This document shows, piece by piece, positions 10,480-22,210 of a stretch of DNA of 64,000 nucleotides. Where the stretch lies: contig NC_068344.1 of NCBI RefSeq assembly GCF_014633365.1, positions 6,771,327 through 6,835,326 on the forward strand, written 5' to 3'. The position numbers were made by a program, and so were the translations under genes. The notes beneath the pieces were generated by a model. It was not told the origin of the DNA. It saw only the letters and a program-made list of their open reading frames with translations, and did no database searches. Each line of letters begins with the position of its first letter. Positions within the stretch are counted from its first letter, which is position 1. The DNA is from Diospyros lotus. Its lineage: Eukaryota; Streptophyta; Magnoliopsida; Ericales; Ebenaceae.

Positions 10480-12626
10480 TATTGGTTCCTAATGATAGTA
10501 AATATATCCCAAAATGGGGGTGAATTGGGATTAGGTAAATTTTCGATAATTTAAAACTTTGATGGATGGCAAAACACTATGTTTCGAAATATATAATATA
10601 TGTTTCGAAATAAACATTTCTGTTAAGTAGGTTTCGAAACCTACTACATATGTTTCGAAATATACTTTACTATTTTGCAAGATTTGAAATCATTTACCTT
10701 GTATTTCAAAATAACAATCTTTGGAAAAGATGATTTATATAATTAAGAGTATACCAAAGATATGTGTATATCAAAGATATGTTTTCTATGAATATGTATA
10801 AGTTTATGCTCAAGAAAACTATTTTAGACTTTGATAACAAAACATATGAAAGCATGTGTAATAGGCAATAATGATATGTGAAAGCTAAAGAACACTTGCA
10901 CACAAGATTTATAGTGGTTCGGCACTCGCCTACTCCACTACCTTCAAGCTTACCCACTTAAAGGATTTGCAATCCCAATCACTTTTACTAGTAATCACCA
11001 CAACAAAGGTTTTACCACGGTTCACCCCAAAACCTTACAAAGTGAGTTTTTACGGGCTCAACTCAAACCTAGCACAAAGTGAGTTTTAGGCTTAACTCAA
11101 ACATTACACCAAGTGAGTTTTAAGCCTAAACTCGAACTTTCAACACAATGAGTTTTAGGCTCAACTCAAACCTTTACACCAAATGAGTTTTTAGGCTAAA
11201 CTCAAACCTTACAACAATCAAGATAAATGAAGTTTATCTTTATAGCCCAACAAATGTATAGCAATAGAATGACTTACCAAATGGTTGTACAAACCTCTTA
11301 ACTTGAGGTAAGGAGAGCTGGAGAGATGAGACTCGTTGTTTGCATTTGCTTCTCCTTTTTTACATCACAATGCATATCTAGGATCGTATGAATGGATCTT
11401 CTTGAGATCTTGTCAAACGGATATGGATCACATATGTTTGTGTGTGTGTCTCTAGTGTGTGCTCACTTGTTGTATCTTGTTCTTTCTCAATCAATCTCTT
11501 CTTGTCTTCAAATACCTGTAATTTATACCAAGAGATAGAAATCTAGCCATTTATAGACGTTAGAGATAAGACAGAAAAGTAGGTTTCCAAACATACAAAG
11601 TGTGTTTCGAAACATCACATAAATAGACCAAGGTTTCGAAACATGGACAACAGGTTTCGAAACATACAAGCTTCCAGCTAGACAAAGCACTTGAGACAAC
11701 AGACAAGTGGGAGACAAACACTTTGAATATTTTAAAAGCACTCACATTCAAATTTGAATTTGAATCTCATAGCATGGAGAATGAATTAAACAAATGATTG
11801 ATATAAAAAAAAATTGCAAAACAAATGCATCTCGATTTTCAAATGATCTGCTGACAGAATGTCAGAGGTTTCGAAACATGACATTATAGGTTTCGAAACA
11901 TACCTCTCTGGAGATGAGGTTTCGAAACATGATATATAGGTTTCGAAACATAATTCAAAACCTGAAACAAATGCTAATACATAGATATTTCGAAATAGCA
12001 TATGCACTTGAAAACATTGAAAACCTTTTCAAAGGGTTTCAAAACATGCATAGAAACATGACAGATATTCAGAAACATTTGCATTACAACACAATCCACA
12101 GCATGTATACATCTTAGCTTATTTATATTTTACCTCCATTTACTTTAATACATAAATGTAAATAACGAAGTACCCCCTATTTGGATTCAATAAAAATATC
12201 TAGAAAATCAAAATCCAAAACAATAAGAAAGTAGATTTTGGATTTTAGTACAAATTTAGGATTTTTGCGATTTTACCACCTCCAAAATATATACTTTCTA
12301 TTTAATGAAAAATTCATTAAAAATCGTTTTAGCACTTATGAATGTTAGGTATCAAAATACCGGGAGATAGTTTTCCAAAATAAAAATATTTTCATATATG
12401 TCTCCTTATAAGGTGTTAACCTTCTAGACTTAGTCAAAAACAGGGTTTTGAAATCTTGATACTTGAAATGCTTTTGGTTTTCATTTTCACACAGAAATAC
12501 ATGATATTAAAATTGATGTATGTTGAAAACCATAGTCTTGACTCATGACTTAGGGATTAAATCAATAAATATTTTTCATCATTAAAACTAATGTACAAAA
12601 AGTACAACAACAAGCATATGCATTTA
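10480..12626. mobile_element. Non-coding repeat nested in the solo LTR (TTTCGAAA-rich)
   Basis: The insert is flanked by GAGCAT on both sides (10474-10479 and 12627-12632), and removing it restores the normal LTR length. It holds a CCCAAAATGGGGGTGAATTGGG block near its left end, a GATTTATAGTGGTTCGG motif at 10906, and four to five tandem units of about 40 bp around AGTGAGTTTT...CTCAACTCAAACCTTACA (11031-11215). At least twelve TTTCGAAA words lie between 10583 and 12000. No ORF is credible. The class of the element is unknown to me; the 6-bp duplication could also be chance. Confidence 0.55.
11031..11215 (+). repeat. Short tandem repeat, period about 40 bp
   Basis: Degenerate repeats of AAAGTGAGTTTTTAGGCTC followed by AACTCAAACCTTACACC. 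A similar GGCTCAACT...CTAAGTAGTAACC repeat occurs at 56255-56370 in another repeat of this window. Confidence 0.7.
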
Positions 12627-13599
12627 GAGCATCTCACATGTGTGAATTCCTATGTGGGCATAGCATGGCCTAATGCTTGGTTTATGGAGGCCTTCCCATC
12701 ACGTTTATGCTGCATGAGCCATTACATTTCTTATGTGTTGCATTGCATGGTTCTATGCGCACGGTGATTCTGATTACTCGAGGTACCTTTTTCAGACGAG
12801 AGCATTGATCTGAGGCTATTTTCACGAACGGGAGGACCATGTCGTTTCAGGTGGGAGTACCGACCTGAGGTTAGCGTTAATACCACAAACGAGATGATCG
12901 TTTCGTTTCAAGCAGGAGTACCGACCTGAGGTTATATTTGGCTTGTGGTTTTATGCTTGCCAGTTCATGGCAGCGGCATGTTTGTTGGGGACTTGGGTGC
13001 TAGTGTCTTTTATGTGGGCCCCAATGACCATTATATGCATGTTTATTTATGTGGGTTTACTTGTGGTTTATGATGTGCGTGTGTTTGTCTTAGGCACTGG
13101 GTGTGTGAGTTGATGCTTGTTTTTCACATGGTGTGCGGGTGGTTTAGGGGTTATATCTTCTGCCATACCAGCCTTGTTCTTGTATTCATTTGCTAAGTCT
13201 TGTGACTCACCCTTTACTTGACCATCATTCCAGGTAGAAGACAGGCCAGTGTGGGCAGGAACGTCCAGCGGGTTTGGGCCCAGATTGTCGAGCTATAATA
13301 GCAAGTGCAGAGTTCTCCCGGAACTAGGGTCCTAGGTGTTGTTTTGGTATGGTGATTGTCAGGTTATCGTGTTACGTTTTTAGAAATCGATGTATGTTAT
13401 GTAATCTCGAATGGTCGTACGTTGTGTACAGTTATGTAAGGATAATTATTAAGCGTCATGTGATAAAAAAGGTTATGGTTAAAATAAGGATTGTGTGTGA
13501 GTTTTGGCTGGTGTTATTGTTTGGTATCATCCATATAATGACCTTTTCACGGATCCTTTTCGTTGGCAGGGGCTCCGGGAGGCGGGCTGTTACATTTAC

Positions 13600-14184
13600 T
13601 ACTCGAATGGATCACTCGATTGAAGTTTCAGAAACTAAATCAAATAATGCTTGCTTTAATAAGATCTAAACACTTGAATGTTTTGCTTTTCAAACAATGA
13701 TCATCCAACTTTTAGATTCTCCGAGTGTTCTAAAAATTTCAAAACATTGAGAACCTTAAGATTTTGATACTAAATATCAAATAAGAAAACATCTCATGAG
13801 TATATGATCATTTACTACAAGAACTTTGATATATGTCCCTTAAACATTGAGAATGCATTAGAGACATGTTGTTCTTGGCATACAACACACTATTTGAATT
13901 TCAACAAAAATATAGATTACTTAAGATATCAAGCACTTAGGATATCAAGCTTAATCCTAAGCTTATCATAAGCTCCATAAGATACTTATGCAATGTGGAT
14001 ATGTAGAATATCCATTGAGAACTTTGAAGAGAATTATAATAATATTGGCACATATGAGAGCATTAATAGAAAAGACATATTAATAGATAATTTTATCAAG
14101 ATTCCTTGAACTTATATATTCTTAAAGTAATCTTAACATATTCTATCAAGACAAACTGTATCTTCAAGAAATATGAGAACATAA
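13600..14184. other. Right flank of the solo LTR, repeat-derived, non-coding
   Basis: AT-rich sequence with CTCGAATGG and CACTCGATTG words at its left end and no coding similarity. It is probably the continuation of 7961-9149. Confidence 0.4.
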
Positions 14185-15290
14185 CACTATAAAAAAAATC
14201 AGAATTTAGCGGCGATTTTTTTTGCATTTTGCGACGGTTTAAGTAATTTAGCGGCGATTTTGAAAATCGTCGCTATATCAGGCGTCGCGAAGCATTTAGC
14301 AGCGATTTTCAGTAATCACTGGAGTAACCACCGCTAAATGATATTTTTTGTAGCCGTTTAGGAATCGCCGGAAACTATGTGATTTAGCGACAGTTTTTGA
14401 AATATTTAGCGGCTGTTTCTAAACTGCGGCAAAAATACTGCAAAATATTAAATTAAAAAAATAATAATTTACCACCGCTATTTGCCGCACCAGTTCACAA
14501 CTAAGCGGTCAGGCTGAGCGCCTGGCTGCTCGTGGGCGCAAGCCCCACACACCCGCGCTTGGCCTTGCGCGCCACGTGGTCATGCTGAAATTTAATTTTC
14601 CAGCTTCCTCTCCTTTCTCAGATTCGAACCCGCAACCTCTCGTACGCGCGTGCGCGTGTGAAACCATTTGATATGTGAAGCCTCCTTATAATATATTCAC
14701 GCATATTAATTATATATTAAACCAATCTCATTTTTCAGAATTATATTCTATATTTTTTTAATATAAATTTAAAATAAATTAAATAAATATTATTTAATTA
14801 ATTTAAAAAATTAATTAATATTATTTCGTTAACTAATTATTTAAATTAATTAAAAAATAATATTATTAATTTAATTAATTTTTAAATTAATTTTAAAAAT
14901 ATTATTTAATTAATTTAATTTTTATTTAATTTAATTTAAAATGAATTTAGCTACGGTTTTTCAAAATCGCCGCAAATATTAATTTAATTATTTAATTATT
15001 TTTTAAATTTAGTGACAATTTTTAGAAACCGTTGTTAAATTGATTAAAAAATTATATTTTGCGGCGGTTTTTCAAAACTATCGCAAATATTAATTTAATT
15101 ATTTAATTTAGAAGCGGTTTTTCTAAAATTACCGTAAATTTTAATTTAATTTTTTAATTATTTATTTATTTTCTGAATTTAGAGGCAATTTTTTGAAAAC
15201 CGCAGCAAAATTAAGTTTTTTAATGAATTTTGCTACGGTTTCTGAAATCGCCGCAAAAAAGCCGTCATGAAAAATTAATGACGACTTAAT
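14185..15290. mobile_element. CACTA-like remnant with subterminal repeats
   Basis: It begins CACTATAAAAAAAATC directly followed by TTTAGCGGCGATTTT, the arrangement expected at a CACTA left terminus. A TATTTTTTGTAG at 14342-14353 could be the right end of a tiny 169-bp derivative that has lost its last TG. Further GCGGCGGTTTTTCAAAAC...GCCGCAAATATT repeats continue to about 15290, so a larger element is also possible. 14480-14700 is GC-rich with a GATTCGAACCCGC box. Confidence 0.5.
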
Positions 15291-15640
15291 TAATGACGGC
15301 TTAATTTAGCATAACATAGTCATCATCAAAACATTTATAACAAAAAACTCAACATATATTTCATCCATGCACCACTTAAGATGTGATTATTTGTGTGAGA
15401 AAACCAATCAACTCTCCGCCATATCTTTAATTCTTACACTTAGCATTATGCACAAAGTATTATATATTCCACTCAACATTTATGCACTTAGTATCATACA
15501 TTAAGCATTATGTGTGTGTAGGCTTAAACAAATTGATTACTAAACACAATAGGCGTTAATCAATAATGAAACATAATTCATTCCTAAACATGAAATAGGA
15601 AATAATATTTATATGTTATTGTTCACAAAACACCATAACT

Positions 15641-16064
15641 AGGGATTTAACATGGCCATGGAACAAATTCCTTGGAATAAGTTTTGTGAACGGATTTGCT
15701 ATCATCTTGTTTATTGAGATATATTATAAGTGTACTTCTTTTTGTGTAACTACATCTCTAACAAAATCATGTCTCGTATCAAAGTGTTTGGTCTTTGAAT
15801 GATACTTGCGATCTCTTGTGAATGCGATCACAGCTTGACTATTGCGATCTCTTAAACTTATTGTGGGAGATGTTCACCTATTCAAAGCAATTCCAATATA
15901 TTAGACTGATTGAGCTACTGATAGCCACTAAGATTCTCCAGATAAGGTGTTTGGCTATCATAGCTAAGATCACCATGGGGTCCATCACGAGGCATAATGA
16001 TGTCTGTTTTGTCTTTGGTAGTGAAAATGATAGGTTTCTCATTGTCTTACACATTCATCACTAA
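15641..16064 (-). pseudogene. Ty1/copia RNase H C-terminal fragment
   Basis: On the minus strand a frame reads SQAVIAFTRDRKYHSKTKHF then DTRHDFVRDVVTQKEV, and after a stop FTKLIPRNLFHGHVKSL. This follows the copia RNase H end with its KYHSKTKHxDxRxHF and FTKxLP blocks. A stop breaks the frame after EVHL, and upstream (15870-16064) only frame-shifted traces remain. The sequence to its left (15291-15640) would be LTR or untranslated sequence of the same copy, but I cannot define an LTR border. Confidence 0.7.
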
Positions 16065-17067
16065 GTTCACTTAATAGGCCTGCCTCGAGAAGAAAAAGAG
16101 TGTCCCACTAAAGTCTTTCTGTAATACCCAAGAATGATTTGAGGATATAAACGGTATTTAGTGAAGGGCATAAATGGACTTTGTGGAAAAATAAAACTAT
16201 AGGGTACACTAACGCAACTTTGGACAATCGAATTAGTCAGAGGGAGTACCCTGGACCCTAAATAGCCAAGAAAAATGGTATAGTATCGACAAGTAATACG
16301 AGTTATGATTTTAGGCATCAAAAGAAGTTGGATCGGGAACGGCTCCCGGTACAGCTAAAAAGGCAATTGTGATTTAGGATGAAATACCGAATTATCGTAC
16401 GGGGCATCCGAGAAGTCAATGGAACCCCGAGGAAGTTCATATTTGGCATATGGAGTAACCCTTCAGTAGTTTTTGGAAGAAACAAAAGGGTTTGTAGCCA
16501 AAAACAAAGATTCGAGCCTAAGTGCAGTTTTTCGAAATTGATAGAGGGAGATTGAAACGATATTTTTTCGGAATTTTAAAGAGAATGTTTTAGGATATTT
16601 CAAAGGGTTATAAAGGTCTTTAAAGAGAAGTTCAGTTTTTGAGCCAGGGGCAAAATCATAATTTTTGAGGTTGGGGTAAAAGTGTAATTTACCTAAAAAT
16701 TAAGGGTATTAGCAAAATTAATCCATTTTTAGGGACTAAAATGCAATTAAAAATTAGTCCGGGGACCATGTTGAAAAGGGTTAAAGTGAAATTACCCAAA
16801 AAATTCAGGTCAAAGTGTAATTATTTAAACCTTTTTACTAGGGGCATTTGAAAAATTCAAGAAAAGCCTCATAAATGACTTTAGTGGTAAAGATGAAGTT
16901 TCATGATGATATTAGAGATAAGATGAAGCCTTATGATGACATTAGAGATAAGATGAAGGCTCATGATGACTTTAAGAATAAGATTTGATTGGATAAGATA
17001 AGATTTGGATAAGATTTAATTGGATAAGATTTTGTTGGATATGATTTGAATAAGATTTGATTTGGAT

Positions 17068-17390
17068 AATAATGATTATATAAAATCTTAGAAGATTTAG
17101 AATGATTGTAGAATCTCTTAGAAGATATGGTAATGATTATATAAAATCTTAAAAGATTTGGAATGATTGTAGAATATCTTAAAAGATTTGGTAATGATTA
17201 TATAATATCTTTGAAGATTTACAATGATTGCAAAAGATATTAGAAGATTTTGGAATGATTGCAAAAGATATTAGAAGATTTGAAATGATTATAGAAAATC
17301 TTAGAAGATTTACAATGATTGCAGAAGATCTTTAGAAGATTTGGAATGATTGTAAAAGATTTTGAAATATTTGAAATGATTGCAGAATAT
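17068..17390 (+). repeat. U3 minisatellite, about 30-bp units
   Basis: Ten to eleven degenerate copies of a unit like TTAGAAGATTTGGAATGATT plus GTAGAATATC lie just upstream of the TATA box. The position suggests a U3 enhancer-type array; that role is inference. Confidence 0.75.
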
Positions 17391-17420
17391 ATGTTTCTTG
17401 GTGGCTAAGTTTCCAAAACC

Positions 17421-17428
17421 TATAAATA
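17421..17428 (+). promoter_or_regulatory. LTR TATA box
   Basis: TATAAATA in the context CCAAAACCTATAAATAGGGG, with no competing TATA nearby. It is a good RNA polymerase II core promoter for the LTR; transcription would start around 17450. Confidence 0.65.
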
Positions 17429-18003
17429 GGGGTTCATAACCAAAGGTTTCTCATTTGAAATTGTGAGAAGTTCGTGCCAGATAAGAGAGCTTCGGGTTTA
17501 GTAGATAGAGGGCTTTTTAAGCATATGCGAAGCATCACATGCGCAGAGCACTTGGATAGCGCGTGAGGGCGTGTAAGGAGGTGGTTTGGTCAAAAAACTT
17601 GAGGAGTTGCACAAAAGTTGAGGTTCAGCACAAGATTTGAGGCATTTGAGTTTCGTTCAAGGTGAGTGGTCTGATCCTTTCTTTACCTTATCTTGAAAAT
17701 ATGTTGGAAGGTGTGTAGTGGGTTCAGGTGGGCGGTGTTACCCTCCCAAACTTAGGTTACACGCAATTGGGACCAGTTCTAGTGAGCGGTTTTATCTCCG
17801 GAACTTGGGTTGTTCTGCAAAGGCGTTTTACTTATGTATTTGTGGCATCATTTGCATATTGAACATGTGATATATTGCATCAACTGTTTTTACTTATAAA
17901 AGAGTCGGTGCATGGCGTGTGATTTTCATATCATCGGGGTATTGATATTCGTGTTGGTGTTGTGTCCGTATGGGACGGGATGGGGTCTACTTGAGATTGG
18001 GAC

Positions 18004-18146
18004 AATGTTAATCCAGGTGAACGGGTGTCACACTGGGGCACTCGAGGGAATAATGTTAAACTAGGTGATGGGTGTCACGACGGTGCACTCGAGGGATTAA
18101 TGTTAAACTAGGTGAACGGATGTCACAGTGGGGCATTCAAGGGATT
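18004..18146 (+). repeat. 48-bp tandem triplicate in LTR
   Basis: Three units start at 18004, 18052 and 18099, each AATGTTAA..AGGTGA..GGGTGTCAC..GGGGCACTCGAGGG with a few changes. Confidence 0.8.
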
Positions 18147-18779
18147 AAGTATGTCGCGGCAAGCTCAACCCCAACGGTGTGTGGAATGGTGTTTTCCACG
18201 GGAGGTTGAGTATGCTAGGGTGATTTCTCAAGCTAGACGTGTCTTGCATATTGTTGTCTTCGTATGCCATACTCGTGTGTCTTTCATGCATTGTATAAAT
18301 TGTTTCATGCCATCACTTAGATGTTTTATCATCTAACCTGGGTTATGCCCCTGGAATGTTTAATGTTCCAGCCAAGGACCGCTGCGAGGGCAAGGATGTG
18401 GCCAGTTGAGGGCCAATGGTGCTTAGTTTGATAGTCATTGTAACATTTGGAGGCTTTAATACGTATCTCAGGTTGTAAATGAACAGTTGTATATTAGCAA
18501 TGTTGTCATTTGATTTGTATGGCGTATTTCGCTAAGGAAATGCAATGTAAGAACTACAGTGTTTTGATATTAATGTATCCGCTGCGTCGTATTATGTCCC
18601 GTTTAGTTTAAGATTATTGATCTTGGTAGTTAAACGGGTAAGGCTGGGGTTCTCGGGGTTTGTATCTGCATGAAAAGATTGTTCTGACACACCGCGCGTG
18701 TTGAGCTTGAAAAAAAAAAAAAGAAAGAAATCCCGAGGATACGCTTATAGTGACACGCCTGGCGAGACGGGGTGTTACA

Positions 18780-21700
18780 ATTGGTATTGGTGCCCTAGGT
18801 TAAAAACCCTAGGATGGTTAAGCCAGGTTGCTGAACTTAGCATGGTTAGAACTATTGAATGAGAACTTAGAACAGGGTTATGGATTCTAAGAGACGTTCG
18901 GAACATAGTCAAAAATGGTATGGAGACTCTAGAAAGGTGAAATTTGAGGTTTTCAATTTGAATATACTTTCAGCGTCAAGTGGAGATGAACAAGTTCTAT
19001 TCACATCTTCTGGAAATTAGGAAGCCAGTAATGAGGGTCGTCGAAATGAAAGAGATATATGATCCAAAACCTTTGAGGAATAAATACTTTGGTGATTCTG
19101 GTACAACTTAAAGTATAGTATAAATCTCTTTGGGAAGAATTTTCGTAAATCGTCTTAGTACCCCCCGATTGGGACATGTTAAATGATGGTGATGTCATGC
19201 CCTGACAAAGATAAGTGAAATGACGGAGATTATTAGGAGAACCTGTCAAGGGCATGGGAAAGAAAAACGACTTGAAGATCTTAAGGTTAAGTTAAATATC
19301 CGAATTGAGGACTTAAGAAGAACGGATTCAGTTAGGGCTAACTAGTGAAAATCCCGAACGGAGACTTAGGGGAAGGGAGCCAATAGGTCATAAAGACAAA
19401 ATCCCTGCTTGGAGATTTGGAGGTTTGTCGGTTGAAGTCTTTGAAATTATTAATTGGAGAATACTAGATTTATCTAAGTGATGGAACGTTGGATTGGGAG
19501 TTAGCATCCAACAATATGGGTCGAATGTAAGGTTGGTTCGATAAACCATAACTGAGGATTCGTAAGATTTGGAAACCGTAGATTGGAGATCATTAGTTAA
19601 AATCAATCTCACTAAATGTTGGGATAACTGGTGGTTATTAAGAAGAAACAAGTTGTGGACGATTAGTTTGATATGACACAACCTAATTGTAAGTCAGGTT
19701 TTGATCGAATGGTATAAGGATTCAAGGGAAAGAATGATTTGGTATAGATCGAGAATCCTAGGAATGACCCGATAAGAAACCCAGGATGATTCGATAAAAG
19801 CTTTTGAAAATAGAATTTGAGGATTTTAGGAATCCGAAATTGTTGATGGGGATATTAAGTTTTATGGAAGTTTTGGGAGATGATAGAAAAAAAAAAAAAA
19901 AAAGAACTATATCGAGAATATTAGTTTAGGATCAGGCAAGGAAAACGAATCGGAACTAATTGAGGATCGAATTCTTGTTTGAGGTGTTTAGAAGTTTTTC
20001 TCGGTGGTAATTGGCTTGAATAAAATGCTCTAGGTTATAGTGGGAATTTTTCTTTTGAGAGAAATCTTGATGACTTAGGGTTTTAGAATTTTCTCTTGGA
20101 AGTTGAAAGAATCTTTGGCTTGTAGGGGATTTGCAGAATAAAACCTTACGTGAATATATGGGGATTGCAAACGATATAAGGATCAATGATAAAATAGAGA
20201 TCGGTAATTTAGGACGAATCTTGGAGGTTGGAAAGATTTCAAGACAAGAGAATTACGAGTTTGATTTGGTGTTTCTAAAGAAAATTTACGCCTACTGTAT
20301 ACACTTGGTGATAAAAAAAAATAAAAATGGAGACGATGCTATCTTAAAGCTTGAAATGACCCTAGTTGATTTAAGAAAGTCAAACTCAGAAGAAAATAAT
20401 TAGCACAAAGATTATCAAGGACTAAGGCGTAATCATAAAAGTCCTGACTTGGGTTTTTAGGCACCAAGCAATGAGATAGGTTTGCTAAAGCTTGATTAAT
20501 CTCGTAAAGATGTCATGAGACATGATTAGATCCTAATACATTGAAGTTGATCCTAATTGGTTCAAAGAGGGAAATAGGATTGATGAATCCATAAAGTGAG
20601 GTGTCAAGTTGAAAGTCAGTCGCGAAATAGGAGCATGAGGTTCCGTCACGTGCATGATAAATTTGGAAAGTAAAAATTTAGAAAGTAAAAGAGATTAAAT
20701 TGTGGGAAAGAAATTTGAAGTCTTAGGAATGGTTAGGATAAGGGTGCATGATACAATTGAGTATTACTCTGAAAAAGAAAATTAAGGGAATCCAAGAGAT
20801 CAGGGATTTGAACTAGTATTAATAAGAACCACTATAGCTCTCGGAGACGGAGTAAGGAGTTCTAACGTAGCTATAACACCGTTAGTGCTTGGCTTGTAAC
20901 AACGTATTTGAGCCTAGGGACCAAGGCAGAGGACTGGTGGTTGGCTCGCGTTTTGGGGTGTGATACCCATGAGTCGGAGCGACACAGTGAACTGTAGAGA
21001 CGTTCAGATGCCAATGTTTGGGCAGCAACGTGGATGTTATGTATGGATTAGAGTCCAAGTTCCTATGGGCCGGAGCATTGTGGTAGAATCCCTAACCGCT
21101 ATAAAAAGGATTGAAGGTTTGGAAGATAACCTAAGCGGGATAATTGTTATGTGGATTATGATAGTCGATAATCAAAAGAGAATTGGAAGAAGGAGATGTG
21201 ATCTTGAGCGATGAAATAATGTTTGGCAAGCTGTTAACAGAGATTTGTGAAAGATTCTTTTGGGATAATCGCATCCACAACAGAAATTCGTGAAGTTAAG
21301 GTTGCTAAAAAGTGATGAGTGCGCTCAAGAAATTTAGGGGTTGTGGTGAAATAGTAATTGTGTACATAGGCCAAGGTAGGTTCTAATCAAGAATGGAACG
21401 ATCCTTGATATAGGCGTGTGTTACGAACTTGCTTAGGTAAAGGTGTTTCCCGGATGTAGCATTTGGAAGAAATTTAACCCTAATTATTGACTTAACTTTT
21501 AGTTTCGTGTGCTTATTAGTACACACCCTAGAAATTATGAACAATTGGCTCCAAATTAGTTGTTTCAAACCTTACCTTTGGTGATATAAAAAGGGTTGGA
21601 GCAATGGTAAGTATACCTAGGTACCCTTGAGAACATGAGTTGACGGATTGAAAGAGACAAAATCAACATAGGGATATGGTAAGTTATATGTTGATAGGTA

Positions 21701-22210
21701 ATTGAAAGTATTTTTCTTCTCGAGAGACATGTTGTGATTTGAGAAAACATATGGATAAGTTCTATAATAAAGCACGAGAGTTTTTAGTTCCACTATGGAA
21801 ATTTTCTAGGTTGATTTTTCAAAGGGACCCAATTTCTTTTTTAGCCCTATCATTCTTTGTGGCAAAATCTACCTTCCAGGGATGAGATGGTCGATGGATG
21901 GTTTCCTGAGTGTCTTCTACCCAGAAGGCTTCCAGTCAAGAAAGATTATCTTAGACTGGAAAAGTCCTAAGAGTTAGTCCAATTTACCTCTTTGTCACCT
22001 AGTTTTGTAAAGTTAGTGGCACTTAGGTATGGGACATAATGTTTTGTAAGAGGCTAGCCGTTTTCCAAAGAGCTTGGGTACTCTCATCGTGCTACCACTG
22101 TAGTGCCTTGTAATTAACAAGAGGAACGCTTGAAGGGGTCGACCCAGATCCTCTTAGGGCTCCAATTGGGAGAGTCTCTCATGGTTTTTGAGGGTTTCCA
22201 AGAGAAAGAA
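18780..22210 (+). mobile_element. Internal region behind the 2.66-kb LTR, no usable coding (LARD-like)
   Basis: It begins with the degenerate primer site and has no ORF above about 100 codons, in contrast to the gag-pol frames of the other two gypsy elements. The only hint of gag is near 20910, where GTKAEDWWLAR can be read, echoing the AEDW block of chromovirus capsid. The rest is purine-rich and unrecognisable. It ends where element 2 begins. Either a very old, decayed element or a large non-coding retrotransposon derivative fits. Confidence 0.5.

Larger units (their letters stand above)
9150..13594 (+). mobile_element. Solo LTR of the Tekay-like family, carrying a nested insertion
   Basis: It starts TGTAACATCCCG, ends GGGCTGTTACA and is flanked by a perfect 5-bp duplication TTTAC (9145-9149 and 13595-13599). 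It is collinear with the LTR of element 2 in several blocks, for example GGGAATGATGCCG near 10230, GCATAGCATGGCCTAATGCTTGG near 12660, GGGAGTACCGACCTGAGG near 12852 and TGACTCACC...CATCATTCCAGGTA near 13203. With the nested insertion removed its length is about 2.29 kb, close to the 2.27 kb of element 2. No internal coding region accompanies it. Confidence 0.85.
16120..18779 (+). repeat. 2.66-kb LTR of a chromovirus-like element (5' LTR)
   Basis: It starts TGTAATACCC and ends GGGGTGTTACA. It is followed at once by TTGGTATTGGTGCCCTAGG, a three-mismatch version of the TGGTATCAGAGC primer site. U3 holds a 30-bp minisatellite (17068-17390) and a TATAAATA box (17421). The R/U5 part has a 48-bp triplicate (18004-18146) and a TCATCTAACCTGGG...CCTGGAATG block (near 18330) also found in the truncated LTR at 54137-54180. 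No second LTR of this type is present to the right within the window. Confidence 0.75.

Noticed and set aside
14600..14690. tRNA-like sequence on the minus strand (GGTTGCGGGTTCGAATCTG)
   Set aside because: It has a T-arm-like box but no acceptor stem or cloverleaf; treated as a motif in repeats, not a tRNA gene.
20131..20403. 90-codon plus-strand ORF (MQNKTLREYMGIAND...)
   Set aside because: Isolated, Lys/Glu-rich by base composition, no homology recognised, within the non-coding internal part of a retroelement.
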